This document shows positions 32,548 to 44,436 of a stretch of DNA of 64,000 bases, in pieces. This stretch comes from Tolypeutes matacus (lineage: Eukaryota; Chordata; Mammalia; Cingulata; Chlamyphoridae): contig JAKSZT010054399.1 in the NCBI GenBank assembly GCA_026826555.1, forward strand, positions 5,185,174 through 5,249,173, in the 5' to 3' direction. The notes beneath the pieces were generated by a model that did no database searches, was not told the DNA's origin, and saw only the letters and a program-made list of their open reading frames with translations. A program made the position numbers and the translations under genes. Within the stretch, counting starts at the first letter, position 1. Each line of letters opens with the position of its first letter.

Positions 32548-35529
32548 ATTTTTAACCTCCATTCTTTCATCCTTTCAGAACAGTTCCAAATTGCTCCCTT
32601 CCCCATGGCGAGGCTAAGTCATATTTTCCAGTTATTGTTTGCACAAATGAGGCAGGCAGATATATCCTGTTTTCTGATTCTTTCTCATGCTCATTGGAAA
32701 TATGCTAATGACCCTTGTAGACCCCAAGGCAAAGACAAATCTGGAATGCTGCCCTCCTGCCCACAAGGGTGGACTGGTGAATATTCATCTGCCCTTTTGT
32801 TGCCATCACAAATTTTCCCTAATGGATTCCCAACTCCTTCCACCAAATCCTCGCCTCCTGCCACACTCCGTATGGGACAGCAGGGTTTACAGCTGGCTCT
32901 GAGTCTGACCGTGTGGTCTGTGACTCCCATAGCGAGAGGGACTTACTGTTAAAGAGAAGAGACGCCATCCCAGAGATTAGCTTGTGAAATGTCTAGTCGG
33001 AGGTGTAGAGAAAAATGAAGAGGATGAACGGAGAGGAAAATTTCTATAAACCCCTCAGCTACATTAAAGATAAATTACAGAGCATTCTGTTTTTCAGTGT
33101 GGCAACGTAAATGTTAGCTACCCTGCTCTCTCCCCTCCTCATCCCACCATAATTCGGAGCTTTAATGTTAAAAACCCAACCCGATGCCTCTGCTCTGTAA
33201 TTCTGAAGGCTAGTATGAATAAGAAAATGGGGGTAGGAGGACAGAAAGAGAAACTAAAAGAGAGGTGAGGAGCAAAGCAAGATGGAAATGGGCTGAGAGA
33301 AAACCGGAGGAAAAGAATAGGTTTGTCACTGTCTGTGTAAGTGACAGAATGAACACTGCAGAGAAAGGTGGAAAAATCTCCTTGTACCAGATACCTTCCT
33401 AGGCACTAAACACTGAATATAATGATCAAGAAAGATTTTTCAGTTTCATGTCTCTTTATTTGTCTTCTGTCAAGTTAGTATAGAGTTCATTGTAATTAAA
33501 AATTAATAACATATATAGAATCATTTCATTTTTAAACAATTACTGGACATGCTGGCCACATATCTACAGATCGATCCGTCTGCCCATCTATCTAATTATC
33601 CATAACAAAAAACAGTCAGAAGGTTACATGCCATATTTCATTTAGCCTACACAGTGTTTTTTTTTTTCCCAAACAATTTTGAAAAAATATTTTTAAATTA
33701 GGTGTTTTCAACTCCAAATGTCTAATTTCTTCAAAGAAATCAGAAGGTCTGACAACTGGGGCACATTCCCTCTTGGCAACAATCTACTCCATCTGATTCA
33801 CACCTCTGGATGTGGCATATTCTCTCCAGTTTGTCACACTTCACACCATTCCCCCTAGTACCCCCAAACAATGAAGAGAGTATCAGTTGCTAGTTTTCAT
33901 CCCACTTGCACTGTGTTTTCTTAGAATAGAGAAATATTTCTCTATTCACTTGTGGAAAATCTCTCAGAAGGCTGAGAGGACTGAGTGATTTTTCTTACAC
34001 CCAGCCCATCTTAATCATTTAGGTTGTATTTGACTTGTTGAAGGCATTTTAGTTTGCAATATAGACTTAGAGAGAGATCTAGAATGATGGCCCCAAGTGC
34101 CAATACTGATTTTTTTTCCTTGTGGAATGTGAGCTATTACCTTCTTCTTTGTATTTTCCTGCATAATTTGATTTTTCTTTATCATGAGAATGCATCATTT
34201 TTATAAAAAACAGTCATTACTGAAATGTATATATACATGGACATATATAAATATATATGTGCATGTACACATTATGTTTATATACATAAATGTACGTGTG
34301 TGTATACCATAGGAAAGGGTGAAGGGAAAATGAGAAGCAGAGAACCCTTGGAGCTAGTCTATATACCTTCTCTTGAATAAATGAGAATGAATTTTCCATT
34401 AATAACCTTGAGACATATCTCTAGGGATCCTCTTACATACATAAAGATAAACAGAACTTGGGAATGAGGCATTCATTTATCAGGCATTAAGACTTTTCAG
34501 GATTTATAAACACTACAGAAAAACGATTCCTTTAATACCACAAAAGGAAAACTTTTTTAAAAAGTGGGGTCTATTCCAGGGGAAACCATATCCAAATTAA
34601 GGGGATAGTTCTTTCTTTTTCTTTCCTGAAGAAAGAACTGACAAGGAACTTCATCTGAATATGTAATAAGGTTTCAGCTTTGTTGTATTTAATCAATCTT
34701 CCTGGCAATTGTGTTTACTTTGAAAAATATACTATTCCCCCTTCAAATTGTTTAATTCAGTCCCTCAGACATTAGCCAGGAAATGATGACAGCATATCAA
34801 GAACCAAAGGCAGCACGTTTTGTACTCGTTTTGTTTTCAAATTACAGTTTCATTACATTTGTTCTTTTTTTTTAAACTTGAGTGATATTCATGTTCTTCT
34901 ATATTATAATTGACTTTAGCAACTATAAACTAACTAGGCTGAAGTAGGTAATAAATAAGAATCAGAAATCATAAAAGCAACAAAGATGGAAATTTAGTGT
35001 TTTAAGGAAATTATTTGCTTCAAAATTATACCAACTGATCAAAGGATATTTCTTATCTTGATGACTATGACAAGAAGGAAAAACATGCTCAGACAATGGC
35101 ATAATTTTATACATTTTATCTAGCTTTTGCTATTTTCTATTTTTCTTTATTTTATTGCTTTTTCCCCATTTCACTGAGGGAAGGACTGTGCTTCACACAC
35201 AATAGGCACTCACTCATTAGTAACTGGTAAATTCCAAGGTCCCATTTATCATGATCTTTTTGAGAAGACGCATTTTCCTTTGTCCTGAACTAAGATTTCT
35301 ATTACAGGCTTTATCACCAACAGTTAGACTTTGAGTGAATTTTTTAATGTCTCTATTTCTCACACTCCCAGAATACACACTAAGAGAGAAAGTCATTTGT
35401 GTGCATGAAGCAATTTTTTATATCATATATAATAAGTATACATCTATGTATAGTTAATGAATCAATACTTATCAGACATTTAGCATCTGGCACACACTGT
35501 TCAATTCATGTTAGTTGTTATTATTATTT
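32548..35529. other. No feature recognised
   Basis: About 3 kb without a nameable repeat, the longest such stretch here. It carries T-runs near 33657-33668 and 34868 and a short TA/TG-rich patch at 34225-34305. Frames up to 115 codons (32605-32952) lack domains. A lack of recognisable repeats could reflect unique, possibly conserved DNA, but that needs an alignment. Confidence 0.4.
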
Positions 35530-35900
35530 ATACATTTATTCAAAAAATATTTCTTGAGTACTTTCTACATGGCCAGCAATATTCTGATGCTAAGCATACG
35601 TCTGTGAATAAAAAGACAAAACCCTCTTCCTTCATGGAATTTATCTTCTAATGGGGAAATCAACTGATTAAAAGGAAGGTGATAAATACTATAGAGAAAA
35701 ATAAAGCAAGGAAGGAAGATCAAGAATGCTGGAGGGTGGCAGGCAAACCTTGGTTAGTTTGTAATTTTTAATGTGATGGCCAGGGAAGGTCTTGTTGAGA
35801 AGATGAGACTGGAATGAAAGCTTGAAGAAGGTGAGAGGAGTCATGACGATACCTGTGAGAAGCATGTTCCATGCAGAGGGAAGAGCATGTGCAAGGAAGA
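35530..35900 (-). mobile_element. L2 3'-region fragment
   Basis: 'atttattcaaaaaatatttcttgag', 'ccttcatggaatttatcttcta' and 'gaggagtcatgacgatacctg' read as the reversed L2 3' end and adjoining sequence. Confidence 0.6.
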
Positions 35901-36904
35901 GGTAGGAGGCCAGGGCTGCTGAAGCAGAGGGAACACAGGGCAAGTAGTAGTAGCTTAACCACTCTGCATTCTGTGAATAAAAGGGTTCTGGTAACCCAAA
36001 GCCTACACTAATCTCCTGTGAATACGCAGACTATGATGAAATCCCTCTCAAATGAGGCTTCCTTCCTACTCACAAGCTTTGTTATGAAATTCTAGTGTCA
36101 CATCAGCCCATTGCCTCACTTTGGCACTTATGGGAACCAAGTTAACTTCCAAGTTAGCATGTGCTTCCTATGGCTCTCACCATGTTTAGAAATGTTCTCA
36201 GGGTTTATAATAGGAAAAGTTGGGGGTTAGAGTTGGCTATTATATGAAATGAAGTCATTTTACAACTTTATAGAAAGGTAGGAAAGCACAAGAACAACTG
36301 TTGAGAGAAAAGACAGGATGTAACCATAAGAGAAAAATAGCTATTTGCTAGTTGCTTAATTTTTCTGTTTTTAAGGTTGGTCCTAAAAAAAAAGCTCTAA
36401 CTTAAAGCTATAACTTCAAACTTCAGCTGGTGAACGTCCATCTTCTGAATGAATAATAAGGGTCATCCCAAATGCCACACTTTCCATGGGCTCTTGCACC
36501 TTGTGAAGCCCTGTTAGTCCTCATTAATGAAGAGAACACTCTTTAGTAGAAGGATAGGGTTTCACCCTGTTGGTGGAACCACCACAACTAATACTCAAAA
36601 ATTAGCTTAATCTAAGCCACACCATTCTTCTTAGATCTTCCTTCAGTTTAGGATGAGTCTCTTGGCCCAGTGGAGAGCCTTCAGTAGATCTTTACATCTG
36701 CTTAAAAGTTCACATCTTATCTGGTCACACCCGTGTTTAACAAGGGCACTCTCTTTTCTTTTAATTGTCCTTTTTTTTTTTTCCTGTTCTTTCCTTAATT
36801 AGCAAGACTCTCGCCCCTACTCCCATCCTACAGACTCATTTTTGCTCAGCAAGTCAAATTAAAATAAAAAGGAAATTTTGCAGCAATGGCAAAGAAGATA
36901 TTAT
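35901..36904. other. No feature recognised
   Basis: Unassigned. A T-run lies at 36770-36781. Confidence 0.4.
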
Positions 36905-37418
36905 ATTAATTCTAAGAGACAACTATAGGGGGGGTTAAGAAAGTATGGAATATTTCCTTTTGTAGTGATGAAAGTTGTAAAAATTGACTAAGTTGATGAC
37001 AGCACAACCTATGATGAAAATGAGAGCCAGTGAGTGTACACTTTGAATGGATTGTACGAAGCGTGGGACTGTATAACACAGGGAAACCAGTGGTGGAAGA
37101 TGGACTGTGGTTATCAGAACAAATATGAGAACATTCTCTCATGAACTGTAACAAATATATAATACTAATCCAAGGTGTTAATAATCGGGTATGGGTTGTA
37201 GTTAGTAGTAATATTTTGATGATGCTTTTTCATAGTTTGTAACAAATGTTTCACAACAATGCAAGTTTTGGGTGGTGGGGTGATGTATGGTAGCCCTGTA
37301 GGATGATATGTATGTTTGTTTTGTAAGTTCACAACTTTTACTATGCACTTACTGTTTATGTATGTTCATGTATGAATGATATACTTCAATAAAATTTTTA
37401 AATGAAAAAAAAAAAAAG
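36905..37418 (+). mobile_element. L1-type 3' UTR fragment with poly(A)
   Basis: 'gatgacagcacaacctatgat', 'gtgtacactttgaatggatt', 'aaggtgttaataatcgggtat' and 'cttcaataaaatttttaaatg' plus an A-tail at 37405-37417 resemble the long 3' UTR of xenarthran L1 elements as I know them. No ORF2 sequence precedes it, and I could not find flanking duplications. The left limit is approximate. Confidence 0.5.
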
Positions 37419-37433
37419 GACAGAAAATGCTAA

Positions 37434-37470
37434 GTAAACCATTTCTTTTTTTTTTTTGTAAACCATTTCT
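37434..37470 (-). mobile_element. T-tract flanked by a 13-bp direct repeat
   Basis: gtaaaccatttct occurs at 37434-37446 and 37458-37470 around 11 T (37447-37457). This is the footprint of target-primed insertion of almost nothing but an A-tail, antisense. Confidence 0.55.
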
Positions 37471-37539
37471 ATGGGATTCCTGCCCAAAGTTCATTATATT
37501 GTAACCATGTGGTAAAGGTATGTATGTTTTTTTCCCCAA

Positions 37540-37790
37540 AGTGTACAATCAGTGGTATTTGGTATAATCACAGAGTTGTATGTTCATCACTTCAATCATT
37601 ATTAGAGCATTTTCATTATTTCAATAATAATAATGATAATAAACAAAAAACAGACAAAGAAAATTCCTCACCTCTCAGTCTCTCTCTATTTCCCCTGCTG
37701 TGCATAGCTGCTATTTCTGGCTATTCTTGCACAATTATTTATTTGTATATTAAGCAGTTTTATTGAGATATATTCACAGACTATATCCCA
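37540..37790 (-). mobile_element. Ancient L1 3'-end fragment
   Basis: 'gcagttttattgagatatattcac' and 'gtacaatcagtggtatttggta' are reversed landmarks of old mammalian L1 3' regions. Confidence 0.45.
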
Positions 37791-38000
37791 CTCAAGTTCT
37801 CTGCAACTTACTAGCTGAGTGTTACCTTGAACAAGTAACAAACTTCTGTGCCCTAATGCCTACTTCGTAGGGTGATTTAGCCAGATTAAAAGAGTGTGTG
37901 GATACACACATTAATATATACATTCAGAATAGTGGCTGGTCACTAGCAGGCACTATAGAAATGTTTGCTGTTGTTATCATTACTATATTTTTCTGGAAAA
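37791..38000 (+). mobile_element. MIR
   Basis: 'gcaacttactagctgagtgtta', 'cttgaacaagtaacaaacttctg' and 'cactagcaggcactatagaaat' follow sense MIR. Confidence 0.65.
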
Positions 38001-38209
38001 TTGCTCAAAGGGGGAAAGGAATTAGAGCTGCAAACATCCATCTAGGTTAATGGAAAGTATTAATCAAGAGCAAGTAAAAATTAACTACTTCTATCCTGTT
38101 TCTCCTATTCAAATATCAACATTAATGAAGCATTGACTTAATTGTTACAAACTGTCCTCTCGGTTAATCAACAATTGCTTCGTAAGGACCAAAATATCTC
38201 TATTCTTTT

Positions 38210-38297
38210 TTTTTTTCTTTAGGAGTTACCAGGGATTGAATCCAGAGCCATGTACATGGGAAACAGGAGCTCAACCAACTGAGCTATACTTGCTCCC
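38210..38297 (-). mobile_element. DAS-type SINE, single head
   Basis: Reversed head 'agggattgaatccagagccatg' and 'caaccaactgagctatacttgctcccc' after a T-tail. Flanked by ctctattctttt at 38198-38209 and 38298-38309. Confidence 0.85.
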
Positions 38298-38309
38298 CTC
38301 TATTCTTTT

Positions 38310-38685
38310 ATATATATATATATATAAGATTTGTTTTATTTATTTATTCCTCCCACCCACCATTGTTTTTGCACTCACTGTCTTGCTTTCTGTGTCCATG
38401 CACTGTGTGCTCTCTGTGTCTGCTTGTCTTCTCTTATTCTCTTTAGGAGGCACTGGAAACCGATCCTGGGACCTCCGATGTGGGAGAGAGGCATTCAATT
38501 GCTTGAGCGACCTCAGCTCCCCAGTTTGTCGTGTCTCTCATTGTCTTTCCTCTTTGTCTCTTTTTGTTGCACCAGCTCACCGTGCAGCCCAGCTCGCTTT
38601 CACCAGGAGGCCCCGGGAAACAAACCCGGGACCTCCCAGATGGTAGACAGGAGCCCAATTGCTTGAGGCACATCTGCTTCCCCCT
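38310..38685 (-). mobile_element. DAS-type SINE, two-head form
   Basis: Two reversed tRNA-like modules are present: 'ggaggcactggaaaccgatcctgggacc' near 38446 and 'ggaggccccgggaaacaaacccgggacc' near 38604, about 158 bp apart, with a (TTTA)-rich tail on the left. tctattctttt stands on both sides (38299-38309 and 38686-38696). Its translation gives misleading 111-136 codon frames. Confidence 0.88.
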
Positions 38686-38769
38686 TCTATTCTTTTTTAA
38701 AATTATTTTTGGAGCAATTATTTTTCTAAAAATCTGACTCAGTAATGTCTGTGGTGAGTAATAATAACT

Positions 38770-38970
38770 AAAATAGCTACCATTTGAAGAGGATTTGCTC
38801 AGTGTAGGGCACTTACATAAACTTTCTCTTTAATTTTCAGAAAATCCCGTATACAGGTGTTAGTATAATCCTCATTTTATGGTTGAAGAAACCAAGGAAG
38901 AAAGATTCAATAGCCTGACCCATAGCTAGTGGATAACAGAGCTGAATTCACATCAAGGTATGTAGTCTTC
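38770..38970 (-). mobile_element. MIR
   Basis: 'agctaccatttgaagaggattt', 'cctcattttatggttgaagaaac' and 'aacagagctgaattcacatca' are reversed MIR landmarks across most of its length. Confidence 0.75.
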
Positions 38971-39269
38971 CATACCTGTGATCCTGAAAGAGAGATTCTG
39001 GACTGTGAGGTAGTCATGAAGTTGCAAATCTTCATGGGTTGTCACAGTTCCCTCCTCAGGCTTATCTTCAGAGCAGTTATGTCAGAATTTATGGAAGATT
39101 GTGCAAATAGGGAAGTTTAGGAGAAAGTATGGGTCCTTGGTCTATTAACATAGGAAACTTAATCTAGGGGAAAAGACTAAGTTGGGAAAATATGGCATGA
39201 TAATAAAAATTATATTTGAGCATACCTATGCCACTGCAATGCACAATTTTTTTTAAAAAAGACTTCCTG

Positions 39270-39360
39270 GGGGACGGATGTGGCTCAAATGGTTGGGTGT
39301 CCGTCTCCCATATGGAGGGACCTGGGTTCGATACCCGGGACCTCCCGGTTAAAAAAAAAA
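39270..39360 (+). mobile_element. DAS-type SINE, single head
   Basis: 'ggacggatgtggctcaaatgg' and 'cctgggttcgatacccgggacc' plus an A-tail. The 15-bp duplication aaaaaagacttcctg flanks it at 39255-39269 and 39361-39375. The head is close to the copy at 63404-63507. Confidence 0.92.
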
Positions 39361-39375
39361 AAAAAAGACTTCCTG

Positions 39376-40180
39376 ACAAGATCTCTTTAATAGTTGAATG
39401 TAGTTAAAGTCATCTTCAGCAGGCATCTTACCTTTTCTTGTGCATCCTGTGGAAATCATTTACTGGAATTAAGATCTCAGGCTGAGATGAAACCACACAA
39501 CAAGCATCAAAATTAGGTACCCGACCAGATTGTCCAGGTGCCAGCAATCTCTACTCATCAGGGACGATTTGTCTTACTTGAAAAGTCAGCAGAAGCAGAA
39601 CAGATTTTTTTTTTTCAAATGCTCCTAATACTTTGATGTGACATTTTTCCATGGGATCTAATTTCTTAACAGTTCTCTTTATCAATGTTGGCAACCCCCA
39701 AGGTTTCTTAACAGGCAGTGTTGACAAGTTAATTACAGGAGGAAATTAGCTCACATCAGAGACCTAGGCGATTACTCCTACTTGCAGTCAACTTTAATAG
39801 TAAATGATTAGTTACAGCTTCTCACCCACCCCTTGGGCAAAGGACTTGGACAACACAGAAGCTGCTTGGAACTCAGGTCCCTTAGGGGGTCGACTAGTAC
39901 TATGTCTTTGCTAGGAATTTGACAAGGACTAATTTGAGTGTATAAAATATTTAAGGTAACTTAAACACGGTGCTATTCTTCCATCAGTGAAGGTTCGAAA
40001 AGCTGTGGTTGCTGAGGGAAAGGGGTAAGCACTCTGTTGTATGGTTAAAAGGGGGTCTTCAGGTCATGGATAGAAATCCTGACCCAAGTTACAGGGCCTT
40101 AAGGAAGTCACTTGTATTAATTGCTAGAAGGGAGGTCATAACCACCTGGCAATTTCAGAAGAAAAAAATCCTTTTAAAAT
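39376..40180. other. No feature recognised
   Basis: Unassigned. A T-run lies at 39606-39616. Confidence 0.4.
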
Positions 40181-40189
40181 ACAATTATT

Positions 40190-40601
40190 GGGAAGCAAAT
40201 GTGGCTCAAGCCCTTGGGAGCCCACCTACCACATGAGAGGTCCCAGGTTTGGATCCCGGTGCCTCCTAGAAGGCGAGCAGATGCCACCTCCCTGTGCAAT
40301 GAGCTTAGACACTACCTCCTGCCACAACGAGCTAGACTCTGCCCCGCACTGCAACAAGCAGACACCTAAATGAGGAGATGTCACAAGCCAGCAGATGCCA
40401 CAGCCCGCAGAGAGCGGGTGTGGATCAGGCTTTTGGGCAATCCTTTCTCATGTGGGAGGACATCCTGGGTTCAGTACCCAGTGCCTCCTGGAGGAGGTGA
40501 GCAAACAATGAGCAGAGAGATGAGAGAACCATCTGGGGATTGGGGGGAGGGGAGGATAAATAAAGAAAAATAAAGTAAATAAAATAAATCTTTTTAAAAA
40601 A
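40190..40601 (+). mobile_element. DAS-type SINE, two-head form
   Basis: First head 'gggaagcaaatgtggctcaag'...'ggtttggatcccggtgcc', second head 'agcgggtgtggatcaggc'...'gggttcagtacccagtgcc' about 215 bp on, then an A/TAAA-rich tail. The left flank is acaattatt at 40181-40189. The matching right copy lies only after the next SINE. Confidence 0.88.
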
Positions 40602-40759
40602 ATTTATTCCACTCCCCGCCCGAGATAGTACCCTCTTCTGTTTGCTTGTTGTTTGTGCTTGTTGTCTGCTTGTTTTTTTTTTTTTCTTCAGGAGGCACTG
40701 GGAACTGAACCCAGGACCTACCATGTGGGAGGCCCAACTGCTTGAGCCACATCCGCCCC
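40602..40759 (-). mobile_element. DAS-type SINE, antisense, tail-to-tail with the previous one
   Basis: Reversed head 'ggaggcactgggaactgaaccc'...'ttgagccacatccgcccc', with a T-tail and a (TTGC/TTGT)-rich body at 40635-40690. It ends at the right copy of acaattatt (40760-40768). Confidence 0.85.
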
Positions 40760-40794
40760 ACAATTATTTTTTATATATTTGACAAATATATACT

Positions 40795-40980
40795 TTACAA
40801 ATATTAATGTATAATCCTTGTTACAACCCTAGGAGGCAGGCACAGTTGTCACACAGAAGGCACATAGAAGATAATGTAAGTAATTTATCCTCATATAACT
40901 GACAGTAACAGAGCCAAGATTCAAAATCAGGCAGCCTGATCTAGGATCTAAGGACCCAGCCACTGTACTATACAGTACAG
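40795..40980 (-). mobile_element. MIR
   Basis: 'ccttgttacaaccctaggaggc', 'gtaacagagccaagattcaaaatc' and 'ctatacagtac' fit the reversed MIR. Confidence 0.65.
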
Positions 40981-40999
40981 TGAGACGTACCTTTACTCA

Positions 41000-41890
41000 C
41001 AAGACTCCACTGGCTTCCCAGCTGACTCTGAGGGGAAGCCAGGGTTCTTACCAGGGACTACAAGGCTGTAGGAGTTCTCACCCCTGCCACCTCTGTGTCC
41101 TCATGGCCTGTCACTTCCCCTCACTCCCTCTGTTCCAGCCCAACTACTGTCCTGGAACAAGAAGGCATTCACTGACTCAGGGTCTTTGTGTTTGCTGTTC
41201 CCTGCAGCTCTGATGCTTTTCCCTAGCTTCCACTTTACTTTCCTAGCTGCTAAAACAAATACCAGACGGTGGGTTGACTTAACAACAGAAATTTGTTAGC
41301 TCACAGTTTTGAGTCTAGAAGTCCAGAATTGGGACATCAGCAAGGCAATGCTTTCTCCCTGGAAACTGTGGTGTTCTGGGGCTGGCTGCTGGCATTCCTT
41401 GGCTTTTCCATCACGGGTTCTGTTGACTTCCAGCTTCTTGGCTGCTCCCTGTGGGTTCTCTTTTTTCAACGTCCAGTTTTCTTTGCTTATGAGGACTTAA
41501 GCCATATTGGATTAAGACCCACCCTTATCTATTTGGGGCACACCTAACTAGTAACATCTTCAATGGGTCTATTTACAAATGGGTTCACACCCACAGGGCC
41601 AGGAGTTGGGACCTGAATGTGCCTTTTGTGGGGGACAAGATTCAATCCCCAACAAACACCCACCTCTCTATCCCGCCAATATCTCTCCGCCTTATACTGT
41701 TTCATTTTTCTTCCTATTGCACATTACAATTTGATGTCCTTTATCTGTTTGTTTGCATCTTGCTTCTCTCTCCCCACTAGAAACTTCTTGAGGACAGAGT
41801 CTCTGTGTGTTTATTCACTGCTGTAGTCCCATTGTTTAATGCATGATAGATTTGTAATAAATGTTTGTGAATGGATAAATGAATTAAGTG
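41000..41890 (+). mobile_element. L2 3' end, split by an LTR
   Basis: 41000-41230 reads the end of L2 ORF2 ('gcctgtcacttcccctcact', 'gtgtttgctgttccctgcagctct'). 41655-41890 continues with the 3' UTR ('agaaacttcttgaggacagagtc', 'taataaatgtttgtgaatgg'). The MaLR-type LTR at 41231-41654 sits between. Confidence 0.7.
41231..41654 (-). mobile_element. MaLR-type solo LTR, antisense
   Basis: 'tttcctagctgctaaaacaaat', 'ggtgggttgacttaacaacag', 'agtctagaagtccagaattgg' and 'gggggacaagattcaatcccc' give a full reversed LTR. It interrupts the L2 around it, so it is younger than that L2. Confidence 0.8.
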
Positions 41891-42133
41891 ATTATCACTA
41901 GGCCTGGTCTCTAGATTATGCTCAATAAATAATAATTGCAGTGTTTTAAATGCAGCAACCAAAATTTATTGGTAGTAGCAAAGAATTGGGTTGAGAATCA
42001 AATGATCTCAGTTTGAGGGATTTTTTTTCTTAATATGTAGGAAGGTACATGGCTCTGAAATTCACCGTGCATCAGGCTATTCAGGTTGTACTTTGCACAG
42101 ATCCTGGGATATGAGACGCACTTGGTCGACGCA

Positions 42134-42574
42134 TGTCTCCACTTCCTTCCTAGGGCTGCCATAACCAAGCACTATGAACTGGGTGGCTTAAAGCAACAGA
42201 AATGTATTGTCTCACAGTTCTGGAGGCCAGAAGTTCCAAACTCCAGGTGTCAGCAGGACCCTGCTTCCTCTGAAACGTGTACGGGTGAATCCTTCCTTGC
42301 CTCTTCAAGCTTCTGGCGTTTGCCAGCCATCCTCGGGTTCCCTAGTCTTGCAGCTGCAGGACTTTGGTTTCTGCCCCCATCTTCACGTGGCCTTCTCCCC
42401 CTTCTGTGTCTTCTCATCATCTTACTAGGGCCCACCCTACTCCAGTATGACCTCCTCTATAGTTAACTAATTCCGTCTGCAATGACCCTATTTCCAAATA
42501 AGGGCACATTCTGAGCTACTGGGGGTTAGGACTATAGCTTAGCTTTTGGGGGGGACCCAATTTAACCCCTAACA
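42134..42574 (-). mobile_element. MaLR-type solo LTR, antisense
   Basis: 'tgtctccacttccttcctaggg', 'tctggaggccagaagttccaaa', 'ccagtatgacctcctctat' and 'gacccaatttaacccctaac' cover the whole reversed LTR. A purine-rich tract follows directly. Confidence 0.8.
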
Positions 42575-42680
42575 ACAAGGGTTGAGGGAAGCATGAGGAG
42601 AGGGAGAAAGAAAGGAAAGCGTAGAGAGGAAGGGAGGGCAAAGGACAGCAAAGAAGGAAGAAAGGAGAGGGGGGAGACTG
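42575..42680. repeat. Purine-rich (GGA/GAA) low-complexity tract
   Basis: About 105 bp, nearly all A and G on the plus strand, starting at the edge of the LTR. An L2-like stretch ('ctactgtgtgctaggcattgtg') follows to about 42790. Confidence 0.75.
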
Positions 42681-42790
42681 AACACCTACTGTGTGCTAGG
42701 CATTGTGCTCAGGTGCTGGTGACCCAAAGCTAAGCCAGGATTGGCCGACAAGAAGACCTCTGTCTGGTAGACTGACGTGTCCCATGATAG

Positions 42791-44425
42791 ATGGTGAAAT
42801 ACAGCAAGCATTAAAGACACTCTCCTGAGACTGTCAGTCTATTTGTCTGCATGGAAGGGCCTCTAAGCGCCTTCATTCTTTAGTTCTCTTTCACGAGGAG
42901 AAAGGGTTTTCTCTGAACCCCTGAACTCTGCTTGTTTAAACCACTATTGTACCACGATCTTAGATGCACAGTTACCCTCAGAGGCGATTTCTGTCCTTAC
43001 TGACACAAGGCAGGTCACTCAGCCTTGTATCAGTTAGTTTTCCATTGGCTTGCAGAAGTTGAAGTAAATCATTTTCTGAAGGGATTTTTTGTCTCCTCAT
43101 GTTGTTCTCAGCAAAGGAAAGCAATAGCTTGCCAATGACACCATGTGCCTGTGTCAACTCTATAGTAATAAACCGCCACATTGAAAGACTAGCAGAGCCA
43201 AACTCTCACCATAGGAAGTGCATTTTTGCGTGACAATTGCAAATGTTTAAAAGAAAAACAGGCCAAGCCAAGGTCATAATGTATACAACTAATGCAAAGC
43301 ATGCTGGTGGCTACTCTTCACTGGTCTGCAACAAGAGCAAGTGTTTAATGGGTAATAGTGTTGTCATGATCCTTCTTTTGCCGACCCCCACATTCTTCTG
43401 TGGAATGTTCCTTATCAGCATTAAAAGTCACCACATTCCATACCGATCTTTCTAGCATAGGCGGCGTGAAACGATGCTACTATATAAGGTTATTTCCAGC
43501 TGCCAAAGTGCTGCTTTCAGCAACAATGCTTCATGTTTCAGACCATTCTCCCACCAAAGTCAAGTGCAAGGGGAAGACTTCTTCTAGGGTGAGATAATTT
43601 GGGAGCCAGAGGTCCCTCAAACCACAAAATACAGAAATACGCTGCCATTAATGATGTATGACATCAGTGTAAGTTTGACATCTGAAAATGTGTGCCCTTT
43701 TTTGGAATCTAAAAAGCCAACTCTTTGGGGGCACAGTTCACAAAGAAGTATTCTTTGTTTACATTTCACTGTATAGATTTGAGAGACCCTATGATTACTT
43801 CATTTATAGAAAATTGAAGGAGGAGGGAACTCTGATTTCCAGATAATTTTTTAATGATTGTAACACCTTTGCCATTTTACTCAAGCTCAAGCTGCAGAGA
43901 TTGGATCGAGGGCAAAGAGAGAACTAGCATCCATATATTTTATGTGAGGGATGAGTCGAGTGGGTTTGCCTCCCTGAGAATGTGCTTTTAAATTTAATAT
44001 TAAAATGCATTGCAGTGAATCTGCACCAACCCATTTGTTCATTCATCCAACATTTATCTGCAACATACTCTGCTGACATGAAAGTTTTGGAAAGAAAGAA
44101 GGCATAGGAAGAGCAGAGGTGACCCAGAAATGTCCTAAATCAAGTGTCAGGGAATAATGAAGAACTGATACTACCTAAAACATTCAATAATTTTGCCTTA
44201 CTGGAAACAGCAAGAAAATGAAAAACGCACTTCAAGTTCTGAAATAGAATAAATCTCTCAAAGTAATAAAATATTGAAGAAAAGACTCTATAAATTGAAG
44301 GTAGCAGAAGATAAATATTTGTCCCCTTTAGAATTTAAAGATGTTTCTCAAAAATTTTCACTAACAGTACTAGAAAATGGACTGAGATCAGGGTGGTTTT
44401 ACAATTCACTGAATTATGGAAAAAG
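42791..44425. other. No feature recognised
   Basis: Unassigned. Frames up to 72 codons without domains. Confidence 0.4.
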
Positions 44426-44436
44426 AATATCTTATG

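Noticed and set aside
38236..38646. 136- and 111-codon frames
   Set aside because: Translation of the two-head DAS SINE and its flanks.
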